DNA of 64,000 nucleotides from Catellatospora paridis (GTDB lineage: Bacteria; Actinomycetota; Actinomycetes; Mycobacteriales; Micromonosporaceae), in assembly GCF_009720365.1 (NCBI RefSeq), contig NZ_ML769316.1, positions 274,218 to 338,217 on the forward strand, given 5' to 3'. The notes below the pieces were generated by a model that was not told the DNA's origin, ran no database searches, and worked only from the letters and a program-made list of their open reading frames with translations. The position numbers and the translations under genes were made by a program. Below, in pieces: positions 35,247 to 44,409 of the stretch (position 1 is the first letter of the stretch; each line of letters begins with the position of its first letter).

Positions 35247-35642
35247 ATGGATACCGACGTTCGGATCAGGGGCGCCATCGAGGAACACTGGCGGGCCTCA
35301 GAGTCCGGTGAGGCCGAGCCGGAGCACGCCATCTACGCCGAAGACGCGATCCTCCACTATCCCCAGTCGGGAGAACGATTCCGAGGCCGTGCCACGATCC
35401 AGGCACAACGCGGCGGGCACCCCGCTGATCGGCACTTCACCGTTGTCCGGATAACCGGCAGCCGGAATCTATGGGTGAGCGAATGCGTCATCACCTACGA
35501 CGGCTCGCCCACCTACTCGGTGAGCATCATGGAATTCGACGGCGAGCGCGTGGTGCGCGAAACACAGTATTTCGCAGATCCCTTCGCAGCTCCTGCTTGG
35601 CGCGCAGCGCTCGCAGAGCCGGAGCCGGAGCCGGGCCGGTGA
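35247..35642 (+). CDS. NTF2/SnoaL-like protein
   Basis: The 131-residue protein has the cone-shaped NTF2-like fold: IRGAIEEHWRASESGEAEPE HAIYAEDAILHYPQSGERFR GRATIQ, later SVSIMEFDGERVVRETQYFA DPFAAPAWRAA. ATG 35247 has GGAGGGG 7 bases upstream. Such proteins are small enzymes or binding proteins. It could share a transcript with the MFS gene 130 bp upstream. Function unknown. Confidence 0.83.
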   Translation: MDTDVRIRGAIEEHWRASESGEAEPEHAIYAEDAILHYPQSGERFRGRATIQAQRGGHPADRHFTVVRITGSRNLWVSECVITYDGSPTYSVSIMEFDGERVVRETQYFADPFAAPAWRAALAEPEPEPGR

Positions 35643-35814
35643 CGGTGCCGGCCACGCTCTGCCGCGAGCAACGCAAGCGACAGAACAGGCCGCCCGCTCA
35701 GGAGCACCACGGCAGATACACGACGCACCTGATGACTCCTGATCCTGCCGGCGACACGACACCGCCGTCATCACCGGGCCTGCATCACCATCGGCCCGGA
35801 CGGGCGCGTACCGC

Positions 35815-36804
35815 GTGGGGCTGAACCGCACGCCACCGAGCTTCTTCGCCGCGCCCTTCGGCATCACCGGGCTGGCCCGCACCTGGCAGGCACTCACCGA
35901 CACCGCCAACGCGCCACGGGCGGTGTCCGTCGTGCTGTACCTGATCGCGGCAGTACTGTGGACGGTGCTGATGGTCGGCTACCTGGCCCGCGCCATCACC
36001 ACCCGCGGCCGACTGTCCGCCGACCTGCAAGACCCCGTACTCAACCCATTCGTCAGCCTCATCGCGATCGTCGCGATGCAACTCGGCGTCGGCCTGCACC
36101 CCCACGCCCCACAGACGGCGACGATAATCGTCGACATCGCACTCGCCGCGGTCATCGGACTCGGCTGCTGGCTCACCGGGCAATGGATGACGGGTCGCCT
36201 CGACCAGGACAAGTTCCACCCCGGCTACCTGCTTCCGACCGGCGCCGGCGGCCTGCTCGCCTCGACCGACGCGACCACGGTCGGCCAACCCGGCCTGGGC
36301 ATGGTGTGCTTCGGCATCGGGCTCGTGTGCTCGCTCATGATCAGCACGCTGCTGCTGCAGCGGCTGTCCTTCCGCCCTCCGTTACCGGCCCCGCTCATCC
36401 CGACCCTGGCCATCCTGGTCGCACCCGGCCCGGTCGCCGGCCTGGCCTGGTTCGCACTCACCCCGACGCCCGACACCCTTGCCTACATCCTCGCCGGGTA
36501 CGCCATCCTGATGACACTGGCGCAGATCCCCCTGCTCCGCTTCTACCTTCGCATCCCGTTCTCACCGACCTTCTGGTCGTTCACGTTCTCCGCCGCGGCA
36601 GTGGCCACCCTGTCGATACGCTGGCTGGCAAGCCAGGGGCCCTCCGCACAGCACGCACTGAGCTGGCTGATCACGCTCCTGGTGAGCGCGTTCATCGGCG
36701 CCATCGCCGTCAGGTCCATCATTTCGCTCTCGCGTGGCCAGTACTTCCCTCCGGCGTCCACAGCGACGCCAACACGAGATGGCCGTCGTCCGGGGTCGCG
36801 GTGA
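35815..36804 (+). CDS. TDT/SLAC1-family membrane transporter
   Basis: The 329-residue protein has ten transmembrane helices. It starts PPSFFAAPFGITGLARTWQA L, the signature of the tellurite-resistance/dicarboxylate (TDT, TehA-SLAC1) family, and has the conserved FHPGYLLPTGAGGLLAS loop. The family conducts anions or dicarboxylates. A GTG/ATG choice is open at the start; the 35815 start keeps the first helix. C-terminal tail polar. Confidence 0.83.
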   Translation: MGLNRTPPSFFAAPFGITGLARTWQALTDTANAPRAVSVVLYLIAAVLWTVLMVGYLARAITTRGRLSADLQDPVLNPFVSLIAIVAMQLGVGLHPHAPQTATIIVDIALAAVIGLGCWLTGQWMTGRLDQDKFHPGYLLPTGAGGLLASTDATTVGQPGLGMVCFGIGLVCSLMISTLLLQRLSFRPPLPAPLIPTLAILVAPGPVAGLAWFALTPTPDTLAYILAGYAILMTLAQIPLLRFYLRIPFSPTFWSFTFSAAAVATLSIRWLASQGPSAQHALSWLITLLVSAFIGAIAVRSIISLSRGQYFPPASTATPTRDGRRPGSR

Positions 36805-36952
36805 AACCAGACGCCCGGACGTGGCGATGACAACCCCTCCGGGCTACGCCGCGACCGACACGCATTCGAATAGCCCATCTCGGAGTTGGGTCCGAGCACC
36901 ACGGCCCCCCAGTTTCCGGACCGCGCTGACCCTCGCATGGGAAATCGCCGCC

Positions 36953-37957
36953 TCAGACCGCAGGAGGCAACTCGGGGTCGGGCGGGCCGAGGTAGGGGAA
37001 TTGCCACGTCAGGTCGTTGTGAGGATGGAGACCGGTCGGGGGGACCTTGCCGTAGGTCAACCATGCGAAGCGGTAGCTGTAGACGTCGTCGATGAGTTTG
37101 CGGCCGTTGGGGTAGGAGACCGGCTTGGTGCGGTCGTAGCGGAGGATGTCGGGCAGGCACTGCAGGGCGGCCCGTCTGGCCTCCTCGGGCGGGTAGCCTG
37201 CCTTTTCCAGCACCTGCGACCAGGGACCAAGGTAGTTGGCCACATCGTCGGCGGGCTGCCGAGAGTTGTAGGGGTTCTGCTCGGCGCTGGGATTGATGAA
37301 TGCGTTGAGGGTCGGATGCCCGCCGCGGTCCAGCTGCTCGAGCACGCCGTTGCTGCGCCGGCTGACCGTGGCCCACACTCCGATCACCGGGCCGGGGCCG
37401 AGCAGGTCGCTGGGCACCTCCAGCACGATGGCGTCGACGTTGTTGTCGGCGAAGTCGTCGTGCCCGGTCCATTTCAACCCGTGCAGGGCGCCCTCGGCGT
37501 CGGAGAAGAACGGGTCGCTGCGCAGCCCGGCGAACAGGCGGATCTCCCCCGGCTCGGCGACCATGACTGGCTGGGTCGCGCTCCCGAAGCTGACCGGGAT
37601 GGTCTCGGTGAGAAGCATGCCGACCGGTTCGGTCTGGCGGGCGTCGGCTCCGGTGGCGTAGCGGGCGGTGCCGGTCTGGCTGCCGTTCTCGTACTCGGAG
37701 AACGTGAACGCGAACGCGATGTCGGCGAGCGCGTCGCCGTCGGTGTCGACGTTGATCCGGTAGACCGCGCCGGGGTAGAACTCCGGGCCGGTGGTGGGGG
37801 CCGGTATCGGCGGCGGTGCGCAGGTCGGATTCGAGGTGATGATCAGCGTCGTCTTGCCGGGATCCTGCGGTGAGGGGAACACGTACAGGTCGGTGAGATC
37901 GAGGCGGCGGTCGTCGCCGGGGAAACCGAAGTTCTCGGCGCTGAAATGGTTCGACAT
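36953..37957 (-). CDS. DUF4331 family protein
   Basis: The 334-residue protein reads MSNHFSAENFGFPGDDRRLD LTDLYVFPSPQDPGKTTLII, the start of DUF4331 proteins, with an internal IGVWATVSRRSNG and the closing KLIDDVYSYRFAWLTYGKVP. AGGGAG lies 6 bases before ATG 37957. There is no signal peptide, unlike some members. Function of the family is unknown. Confidence 0.87.
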   Translation of the reverse strand: MSNHFSAENFGFPGDDRRLDLTDLYVFPSPQDPGKTTLIITSNPTCAPPPIPAPTTGPEFYPGAVYRINVDTDGDALADIAFAFTFSEYENGSQTGTARYATGADARQTEPVGMLLTETIPVSFGSATQPVMVAEPGEIRLFAGLRSDPFFSDAEGALHGLKWTGHDDFADNNVDAIVLEVPSDLLGPGPVIGVWATVSRRSNGVLEQLDRGGHPTLNAFINPSAEQNPYNSRQPADDVANYLGPWSQVLEKAGYPPEEARRAALQCLPDILRYDRTKPVSYPNGRKLIDDVYSYRFAWLTYGKVPPTGLHPHNDLTWQFPYLGPPDPELPPAV

Positions 37958-38257
37958 AGTGGCTCCCTGAAGGTCCAACGCCATGGGCGCGCGTCGGCGG
38001 GCACCGCAGCGGTCACTCTCCACAAGGTCCTCCGCAGGCCAACGCTGGCACAATGTCATGGATGGTGCTGGGCCGAAGGGTGTGATCACCCGGTCGGACG
38101 GTTGCCGTCAAAAAGTCCACCAACAGGTCGACAGCGTGGTAGCCAGCCCGGAGGCGCACGCCTCAGGTGGGCCATGGGACGGCGGACGATGCACTTGCGG
38201 CGGCGCAGCGCACTGGCCCACGACGCGGAGGACGGCACGTCGGCAACGGTGCAGCCG
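37958..38257. other. Intergenic region without recognised gene
   Basis: No supported gene on either strand. It should contain the promoter of the DUF4331 gene and the 3' end of the sugar-transporter transcript. Confidence 0.4.
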
Positions 38258-39121
38258 TCAGCCCTTCACCGCGCCGAGGGTCTGGCCGCGGACCAGGTAG
38301 CGCTGGGCGAGCACGAACACGATGAGCACGGGCAGGGTCGTCACCAGGGTGGCCAGTGCCAGGTGCGGCGCGTACAGGCGTACGTCGAGCCCGGCCGCGT
38401 TCGTCGGGTCGAACAGCGGGCTGGAGGACACGAGCTGTTGCAGCCCTACCGAGACGGTCGTGCTGTTCGACAGGGGCAGCAGCACCAGCGGGAGGAAGTA
38501 GTTGGTCCAGTTCGCCACGAAGCTGAAGAAGCCGACCAGCGCCACGGCCTGCTTGGAGATCGGCAGTGCGATCTTGAAGAAGGTCTGGACGTCGGTCAGC
38601 CCGTCCAGGCGGGCGGACTCGACGATCTGGTTGGGCAGCGTCGTCTTGAAGTGGATGTAGGCGAGGTAGACCCCGAACGGGAAGAAGCCCATCAGCAGTC
38701 CGACGACCCACAGGTTGTTGACCGCGCCGACGGCGCTCACCTCGAGGTAGATCGGGATCACCAGCACGGTGTTCGGGATGACCATGGTGAGCAGGGTCAG
38801 GAAGCGCAGCAGGCGCCGGCCACGGAAACGCAGCCGGGCCAGGGCGTAGCCGGCGGGCAGGGCAGCGACCACCGCGATGAGAGACCCGGTTGACGCCACG
38901 ATGATCGAGTTGGTGAGCCAGCTCAGGAAGACGCCGTCGTTGAAGGCGAGCACCGACTGCCAGTTGTCGGCGGCGTTGTCCAGTGTCGGCCCGGTCGAGG
39001 CGAGGCCGTCGTCGTGGCGGAAGGCGACGGCGAGGAACGCCAGCAGCGGGTACGCGAAGGCGGCGGCGACGAGCAGCAGGGTGGTGATCCGGCCGATCCG
39101 GCCGAGGCGGGGGCTCAACAT
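38258..39121 (-). CDS. Carbohydrate ABC transporter permease (MalG-type)
   Basis: The 287-residue membrane protein has six helices. It carries the EAA-type coupling loop (VESARLDGLTDVQTFFKIAL PISKQAVALVGFFSFVANWT) and the typical final helix LPVLIVFVLAQRYLVRGQTL GAVKG. It forms the membrane pore with the permease encoded just upstream (4-bp gap). It is third in a binding protein-permease-permease operon. The ATPase is not encoded nearby; actinomycetes commonly share an MsiK-type ATPase. Confidence 0.92.
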   Translation of the reverse strand: MLSPRLGRIGRITTLLLVAAAFAYPLLAFLAVAFRHDDGLASTGPTLDNAADNWQSVLAFNDGVFLSWLTNSIIVASTGSLIAVVAALPAGYALARLRFRGRRLLRFLTLLTMVIPNTVLVIPIYLEVSAVGAVNNLWVVGLLMGFFPFGVYLAYIHFKTTLPNQIVESARLDGLTDVQTFFKIALPISKQAVALVGFFSFVANWTNYFLPLVLLPLSNSTTVSVGLQQLVSSSPLFDPTNAAGLDVRLYAPHLALATLVTTLPVLIVFVLAQRYLVRGQTLGAVKG

Positions 39122-39125
39122 GGCA

Positions 39126-40064
39126 TCAACGCTCGTCCTGGAAGAGGCGGCTGCGGTGGACTACCAGCAGGCCGAGGCCAAGGGTGACCAGCAGCAGGAT
39201 CACCGACATCGCGGCGGCGGCCGGGGTGTCGAGGATCTGGTATGCGTAGGTGAAGCTCAGCTGGTTGGGTGTCCACTGCGGGGAGATCAGGCCGTGGGTG
39301 ACCTGTCCGAGCACCTGCGGTTCGAGGAACAGCTGGAAGCCGTAGGCGAGGTTGAGCAGGGTCATGTACCCGAGCCAGGGCCGGATCATCGGGAGTTTCA
39401 CGCTCCACACGACGCCCCAGGCCGTGGCGCCGTCCATCTTCGCCGCTTCGAGCAGCTCGTCCGGGATGCCGTTGAGGCCGCCGCACAGCACGACGACCCA
39501 GGTCCCGGTGCCCTGGAAGAACAGCATCGCGGCGATGATGAACGGCAGGTTGCCCGGCTGCGCGACCTCGTTGAGGCTGGTGTAGCCGAAGCCGTGCCAG
39601 AGGAAGTCGACGGGGCTCTGGCCGGGGTTGAGCAGGAACAGCCAGAGCATGAAGTTGGCGATGCCGGCGAAGGCGCCGGGCAGGTAGTAGACGAAGCGCA
39701 TCGAGGCGCCGAACCTGCGCGGGCTGGCGTCGACCAGCAGCGCCAACACCACCGCGGCGGTGAGCAGCAGGGGCATCCATACGCACAGGACCAGTGCGAC
39801 GTTGGCGAACGTCTCGACGAATCGGAAGTCTCCGGCGACGCGCTGGTAGCTGCTCAGCCCGCCGAAGCCGGTCTCGGCTTCGTTCTGCAGGCTCTTGACG
39901 ACCGCGTATCCGGTGGGGATGAGCCCTCCCACGAGCAGGAGCAGCACGTACGGCGCGACGAGCACCGCGGCGGCGTGCCCTTTGCGGGCACGGACGCGCC
40001 GCACCGCCGGCGCCGAGGACGCGCGCGTTCGGCTTCGATGCCGGACGAGGACCTGCTGCGTCAT
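39126..40064 (-). CDS. Carbohydrate ABC transporter permease (MalF-type)
   Basis: The 312-residue protein has a basic start, a first helix (AAVLVAPYVLLLLVGGLIPT GYAVVKS) and an EAA loop (LLEAAKMDGATAWGVVWSVK LPMIRP). The ATG at 40064 overlaps the binding-protein stop by one base (TGATG), indicating coupled translation. It pairs with the downstream permease for sugar uptake. Confidence 0.92.
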   Translation of the reverse strand: MTQQVLVRHRSRTRASSAPAVRRVRARKGHAAAVLVAPYVLLLLVGGLIPTGYAVVKSLQNEAETGFGGLSSYQRVAGDFRFVETFANVALVLCVWMPLLLTAAVVLALLVDASPRRFGASMRFVYYLPGAFAGIANFMLWLFLLNPGQSPVDFLWHGFGYTSLNEVAQPGNLPFIIAAMLFFQGTGTWVVVLCGGLNGIPDELLEAAKMDGATAWGVVWSVKLPMIRPWLGYMTLLNLAYGFQLFLEPQVLGQVTHGLISPQWTPNQLSFTYAYQILDTPAAAAMSVILLLVTLGLGLLVVHRSRLFQDER

Positions 40065-41374
40065 CACGACTCCACGGTGTAGCCGAAGGAACGCGCCTCG
40101 CGGGTCAGCCGGTCGCTGAACGTGCGCCAAGCGGTGCTGAAGGACTTGCCCGAGGTCAGCGCCGGGGTGATGGTGTGGGTCCAGACCGTGCCGGTGTTGT
40201 AGCGGGTGTAGTCGCGATCTGATCGCACGATCGTGGTCGCGTACACGAACGCCTCCGCGGCGTGTTCGAAGTCGGCCAGGTAGCGGGCTTCGCGCTGTTT
40301 GGCCAGCCACGGCTTCTGCAGCGGCTTGTAGCCCGGCAGCCCGACCGACAGGTCGACCTGCCACCGCGGGTCCGAGGCGACGAACCGCGCGAACGTCAGG
40401 GTGTTCTCCAGCTGGGTGCCTTTGATGTGCCTCGAGAAGCCCCACAGTCCGCCGCCTTCGGAGCTGGTCATGGGCGTCAGGTCCGAGGTCCAGCGCAGCG
40501 GCTTGGCGGCGGTGATCCGTCCCGCGGGGACCTTCCACGTGTCGCGGAACAGGAAGTTGCCCCACCACACCGCGCCCGGGCTCATCACCAGGCGGCGGCC
40601 GAGTTCGGCGGCGTCCGGGGAGAAGATCCCGGTCGAGGACAGCACGCCGGCCGCCAGCAGTCGGTCGAGCAGCTGCCGCACCCGTACGCACCGCTCGTCG
40701 GCGAGATTGATGCGGACCTGCTTCTCGCTGGACGTGTCGTTGGTGGGGCAGCCCGAGGCCCACAGGTAGCGGTCGGGGGCGTAGGCGTCCCCGACGAAAC
40801 CGGTGATGTGACCGGGATGCTCGGCGGCGATGCGCAGGCTGAGGCTCTCGTACTGCTCCCAGGTCGTGGGCGGCTCGTATCCCCACTCGGCGAGCAGGAC
40901 CTGGTCGTACCAGAACACGTCGGGTGCGGCGTCGTTGCGCAGGCAGCGGAACTGCCCCTCGATCTTGCACTGCTCGATGACACCTGCCGGGTAGCCGGCG
41001 AGGATGTCGCCCAGATCGGGGCTCAGATCGCGCGCGTAGTTGATCTTCGAGCTGGACGCCCAGGCGATGTCGTCGTTGGACGGGAAGAAGATCGCATCCG
41101 GCCAGCCCTTCTCCGCCTGGTTGAACAGCACGAACTTCTGCTGCAGCTCGGTGCTGCCGACGTTGCCGTTGATGGTGTTCACCTCGACCGGGATGTCGGG
41201 GTACGCCTTCTGGAACGCGTTGACCGCGGGCACGCGCGGCGGGTCGACCCACACCGTGATGCGTCCGCCGGAGTCCGTCGCGTCCTGCGCGGTGCCTGTG
41301 CCCTCGGCCGTCTTGCAGCTGCCAGCAACCAGGCAGATGGTCACCAGCGCGACTGCCATCCTGAACCGGCTCAT
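40064..41374 (-). CDS. Sugar ABC transporter substrate-binding lipoprotein
   Basis: The roughly 436-residue protein has a signal sequence (RFRMAVALVTICLVAGSC) with a near-canonical lipobox (AGSC), then a family-1 solute-binding fold: ITVWVDPPRVPAVNAFQKAY, NDDIAWASSSKINY, APDVFWYDQVLLAEWGYEPP TTWEQY. Anchored outside the membrane, it delivers a saccharide to the two permeases. ATG 41374 has GGGAAGG 5 bases upstream; 41407 is a less likely start. First gene of the operon. Confidence 0.9.
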   Translation of the reverse strand: MSRFRMAVALVTICLVAGSCKTAEGTGTAQDATDSGGRITVWVDPPRVPAVNAFQKAYPDIPVEVNTINGNVGSTELQQKFVLFNQAEKGWPDAIFFPSNDDIAWASSSKINYARDLSPDLGDILAGYPAGVIEQCKIEGQFRCLRNDAAPDVFWYDQVLLAEWGYEPPTTWEQYESLSLRIAAEHPGHITGFVGDAYAPDRYLWASGCPTNDTSSEKQVRINLADERCVRVRQLLDRLLAAGVLSSTGIFSPDAAELGRRLVMSPGAVWWGNFLFRDTWKVPAGRITAAKPLRWTSDLTPMTSSEGGGLWGFSRHIKGTQLENTLTFARFVASDPRWQVDLSVGLPGYKPLQKPWLAKQREARYLADFEHAAEAFVYATTIVRSDRDYTRYNTGTVWTHTITPALTSGKSFSTAWRTFSDRLTREARSFGYTVES

Positions 41375-41623
41375 GCCGCCCTTCCCGTGGAGCGTGCCTC
41401 GACTCATAGGATGTATTGCTGCGCGGTTACCGCTCGTCGCCTTGTGGGCGGGCTCCAGGAACCGTGCGTGGAATTAGACATCCGATGACTGGCCCTGTCA
41501 ATCCACCTTGGACTCGGTATCGAAGCCCCGAACGAAGCGCGGCATGCCCGCACCGGTCGGTGCGATCGGTCGCTTCGGGCATCGATATCCGGCACTTCAC
41601 CCACGGGCGCATCAAGCTGGCCG

Positions 41624-42238
41624 ATGCGACCATCGCTGGCCGCCGCATCCGACGCGTTCTCCCTCGAAGGGCTCGACGCGTCGCTGGAGGCCATCGCCCG
41701 GCAGGCCGGGCTCGCCATCGGCACGCTCTACCGCCACTTCCCCACCCGGTTCGACCTGGTGCAGCAGGCGTACGGCGGGAAGTTGCAGGCCTGGCTCGAC
41801 GCGGCCGAGGCCAGCGCGGCCGAACCAGACGCCTGGCAACTCTTCGGCGGCTACCTGGAGACCCTGTGTGAACTACAGGCCGACGACAGCGGCATGAACG
41901 ACCTGGCCTCGATGCACCTGCCGCTGCCGGACTTCGTCGCCGGAAAACTGCGCCGCATCCGCGACCTCACCCAGGCCATCGTGGACAACGCCCACGAGCA
42001 GGGCACGCTGCGCACCGACGTCACCCGGCAGGATCTCGCCTTCGCGATCTGGGCGCACAGCCGGATCGCCGCGGCGACCCGCGACGTGGCGCCCGAGGCC
42101 TGGCGCCGCCACCTGCACCTCATGCTCGACGCCTTCCGGGCCGGGCACACCACCGCCCTGCCGGTGCCGGCGATGACCCAGGCCCAGGTCGACCAAGCGA
42201 TGATCAACCTGGGCAGCGCGAACTCCGCCGGCGACTGA
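41624..42238 (+). CDS. TetR-family transcriptional regulator
   Basis: The 204-residue product has LDASLEAIARQAGLAIGTLY RHFPTRFDLVQQAYG, a TetR HTH, and a helical ligand domain. The usual N-terminal helix preceding the HTH (an R-N-R-x-x-L-L-A-A-A type segment) is only partly present (LAAASDAF). Either the start is further upstream in the open frame or the 5' end is altered. It is next to a convergent aldo/keto reductase, which may be its target. Confidence 0.82.
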   Translation: MRPSLAAASDAFSLEGLDASLEAIARQAGLAIGTLYRHFPTRFDLVQQAYGGKLQAWLDAAEASAAEPDAWQLFGGYLETLCELQADDSGMNDLASMHLPLPDFVAGKLRRIRDLTQAIVDNAHEQGTLRTDVTRQDLAFAIWAHSRIAAATRDVAPEAWRRHLHLMLDAFRAGHTTALPVPAMTQAQVDQAMINLGSANSAGD

Positions 42239-42250
42239 CCCGGGCCGCCC

Positions 42251-43279
42251 TCAGGCGGGCTGACGTGCCCCGGCGAACATCTGCTGGATCCAGCCCGGAT
42301 ACAGCGCCGCCGGAGCCGACACCGCGTCCAGCTCGGCCAGATCCCGCTCGCTCAGCACCAGACCGCTGGCCGCGACGTTGTCGGCGAGCTGCTCGACCCG
42401 TCGCGCGCCCACGATGACACTGGTCACCGCCGGTTGCGCCAGCAGCCACGCCAGCGCCACCCGGGGCACGCTGACGCCGTGCCGGGCTGCCACTGCCCGC
42501 AGCACGTCCAGCACGTCGTGGCCGCGCTCGCGGTCCACCGGCGGGAAGTCCGGGTAGTCCGCCGTGGCACGCCTGCTGCCGGGCTCGGCCGTGCCGTCAC
42601 GATGCAGCTTGCCGCTGAGGAAACCACCCGCCAGCGGGCTCCACACGGTAAGCCCCACCCCTTCGGCCTGGGCCATCGGCACCAGCTCGTGCTCGGCGTC
42701 GCGGCCGACCAGCGAGTAGTAGGCCTGCACCGCGGCGAACGCGGGCAGCCCGTGCCGGGCCGACACACCCAGCGCCCGGCTGACCTGCCAGGCCGTGAGG
42801 TTCGCGCACCCGATGTAGCGGACCTTGCCCTGGCGTACGGCGTCGCCGAGCGCCGCCAGCACCTCCTCGAACGGGGTCAGCGGGTCGAAGTTGTGCAGCT
42901 GGTAGAGGTCGATGTGGTCGGTGCCCAGGCGGCGCAGGCTGGCCTCCAGCGCCCGCATCACGTGCAGGCGCGACCAGCCCGCGTCGTTGGGGCCGGGCCC
43001 GGTCGGCGCGTGCACCTTCGTGGCCAGCACGACCTCGTCGCGCCGCGCGCCCAACACCTGCCCGAGCAGCTGCTCGCTCTCGCCGTCGGCGTAGACGTCG
43101 GCGGTGTCGATGAAGTTGATCCCCGCGTCGAGCGCGGTGCCCACGATCCGGTCGACCTCGGCCCGCCCCAGCCCGCCGAGCGGGCCGTAGACGGGGTGGT
43201 CCGCACCACCGAAGGTCATCGTGCCCAGAGAGATCTCCGAGACCCATACTCCGGTGCGGCCCAGCAGGCGGTATTTCAC
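42251..43279 (-). CDS. Aldo/keto reductase
   Basis: The 342-residue protein has a TIM-barrel oxidoreductase with the complete tetrad: FIDTADVYADG (Asp, Tyr), VVLATKVHA (Lys) and HIDLYQLHNFDPLTPFEEVL (His). The NADPH segment is VIVGARRVEQLADNVAASGL. It is of the voltage-channel-beta-like class. It is divergent from a TetR gene with a palindromic operator between, so probably regulated by it. Substrate unknown. Confidence 0.9.
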   Translation of the reverse strand: MKYRLLGRTGVWVSEISLGTMTFGGADHPVYGPLGGLGRAEVDRIVGTALDAGINFIDTADVYADGESEQLLGQVLGARRDEVVLATKVHAPTGPGPNDAGWSRLHVMRALEASLRRLGTDHIDLYQLHNFDPLTPFEEVLAALGDAVRQGKVRYIGCANLTAWQVSRALGVSARHGLPAFAAVQAYYSLVGRDAEHELVPMAQAEGVGLTVWSPLAGGFLSGKLHRDGTAEPGSRRATADYPDFPPVDRERGHDVLDVLRAVAARHGVSVPRVALAWLLAQPAVTSVIVGARRVEQLADNVAASGLVLSERDLAELDAVSAPAALYPGWIQQMFAGARQPA

Positions 43280-43325
43280 GGCGTTCCTTTCCTGATCGCG
43301 ATGGGGTGCGATCGCGAGACACTTC

Positions 43326-43344
43326 GTCGGACACTCTGTCCGAC
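43326..43344. promoter_or_regulatory. TetR operator between aldo/keto reductase and TetR genes
   Basis: A perfect 8-bp inverted repeat GTCGGACA-CTC-TGTCCGAC lies in the 116-bp divergent intergenic region. The symmetry and sequence type fit a TetR-family box. Confidence 0.75.
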
Positions 43345-43395
43345 AATCAGCGTAGCGCGGTCGGCGCCGCCCGCCACTGCGCCTAAGATCCAGCT

Positions 43396-44034
43396 ATGCC
43401 GTCCATCACCAGGCGCCGCTCCGACGCGGCCGACCGCCGCGGCGGGGTCGAGACCCAGATCCTCGACACGGTCGCGCGCCTGCTCGCCGAGGGCGCCGGA
43501 TTCACCGAGCTCGGCGTGCAGCGCATCGCCGCGGAGTCCGGGGTGGCGCGCTCGACGTTCTACCTCTACTTCGCCGACAAGACCCAGCTGCTGCTGCGGC
43601 TGGCCGCCTCGATGAGCCAGACCTCGTTCGGCATCACCGCCGCCTGGCGGCCCGAAGCCGGTGTCGAAGCCCTCACCGCGACGTTCGCCGAGGTCATCGC
43701 CACCTATCGGGCCAATGCCGCGCTGCTGACCGCGGTGCAGGAGACGTCGGCGTACGACCCGGCCGTGCGCGACTTCTGGAACGGCAGGCTCGAGGCGTTC
43801 CGGGACAACACCCGGCAGGTCATCGCCGCCGAGCAGCAGGCCGGTCGCACCCCGGCCGACATCGATCCGGCGGTCGCCACCCATCTCATGATCGACGGCG
43901 GCGACCGCTTCCTGCTGCGCCATGTCACCACCGACGACGGCAGCGGCGACGCCGCGGCCGCCCGGGAGCTGGCCGCCACCTGGTGGTACGGCATCTTCCG
44001 CCGCCCTGCCACGGACGAGCGCCGACGCCGGTGA
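43396..44034 (+). CDS. TetR-family transcriptional regulator
   Basis: The 212-residue protein has the HTH FTELGVQRIAAESGVARSTF YLYFADKTQLLLRLA and an all-helical effector domain. The C terminus is basic. Its probable operator is at 43326-43344, and the divergent aldo/keto reductase is the likely target, with autoregulation. Confidence 0.9.
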   Translation: MPSITRRRSDAADRRGGVETQILDTVARLLAEGAGFTELGVQRIAAESGVARSTFYLYFADKTQLLLRLAASMSQTSFGITAAWRPEAGVEALTATFAEVIATYRANAALLTAVQETSAYDPAVRDFWNGRLEAFRDNTRQVIAAEQQAGRTPADIDPAVATHLMIDGGDRFLLRHVTTDDGSGDAAAARELAATWWYGIFRRPATDERRRR

Positions 44035-44039
44035 CCCGC

Positions 44040-44073
44040 TTGCGCCGCGACGTCGGTAAGTTTAGGCTTACCG
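44040..44073 (+). promoter_or_regulatory. Promoter and ArsR-type operator for a leaderless transcript
   Basis: A -35 TTGCGC (44040-44045) and a -10 TAGGCT (44063-44068) have a 17-bp spacer. The inverted repeat CGGTAAG-N6-CTTACCG (44054-44073) overlaps the -10. The predicted transcription start falls at or within a base or two of GTG 44077, so the mRNA would be leaderless. Confidence 0.7.
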
Positions 44074-44076
44074 TTC

Positions 44077-44409
44077 GTGGGATCTTACGGAGAGACCGGC
44101 CTCGGACTCCTCGGTGACCCGACCCGGCGCGCGATCTTCGAACTGCTGGCCCGCCAGCCCCGCTCAGTAGGCGAACTGGCCGACCTCCTGCCGATCAGCC
44201 GGCCTGCGGTGTCGCAACACCTGCGGGCACTCAAAGACGGCGGCCTCGTCGTCAGCCGCGCCGAAGGCACCCGACGCGTCTACCAACTCGACCCCGACGG
44301 CGTGACCGCGCTGCGCGCCTACCTCGACCGGGTCTGGGAAGACGCACTCACCGCCTTCCAGAAGGCCGCCGAAGCAGCCTCCGCCGAACCCGAACAGGAG
44401 ACGCCATGA
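44077..44409 (+). CDS. ArsR-family transcriptional regulator
   Basis: The 110-residue protein has the winged-helix LGDPTRRAIFELLARQPRSV GELADLLPISRPAVSQHLRA LKDGGLVVSRAEGTRRVYQL. No metal-binding cysteines (ELCV-type motif) are present, so it belongs to the non-metal group that pairs with SRPBCC proteins. GTG 44077 has no ribosome binding site but lies right after a -10 box. The stop overlaps the next start by 4 bases. Confidence 0.9.
   Translation: MGSYGETGLGLLGDPTRRAIFELLARQPRSVGELADLLPISRPAVSQHLRALKDGGLVVSRAEGTRRVYQLDPDGVTALRAYLDRVWEDALTAFQKAAEAASAEPEQETP

Noticed and set aside
39126..41252. A very long minus-strand open frame through the sugar-transporter genes
   Set aside because: Its first 396 codons are a high-GC shadow of the binding-protein gene; only the part from ATG 40064 is coding.
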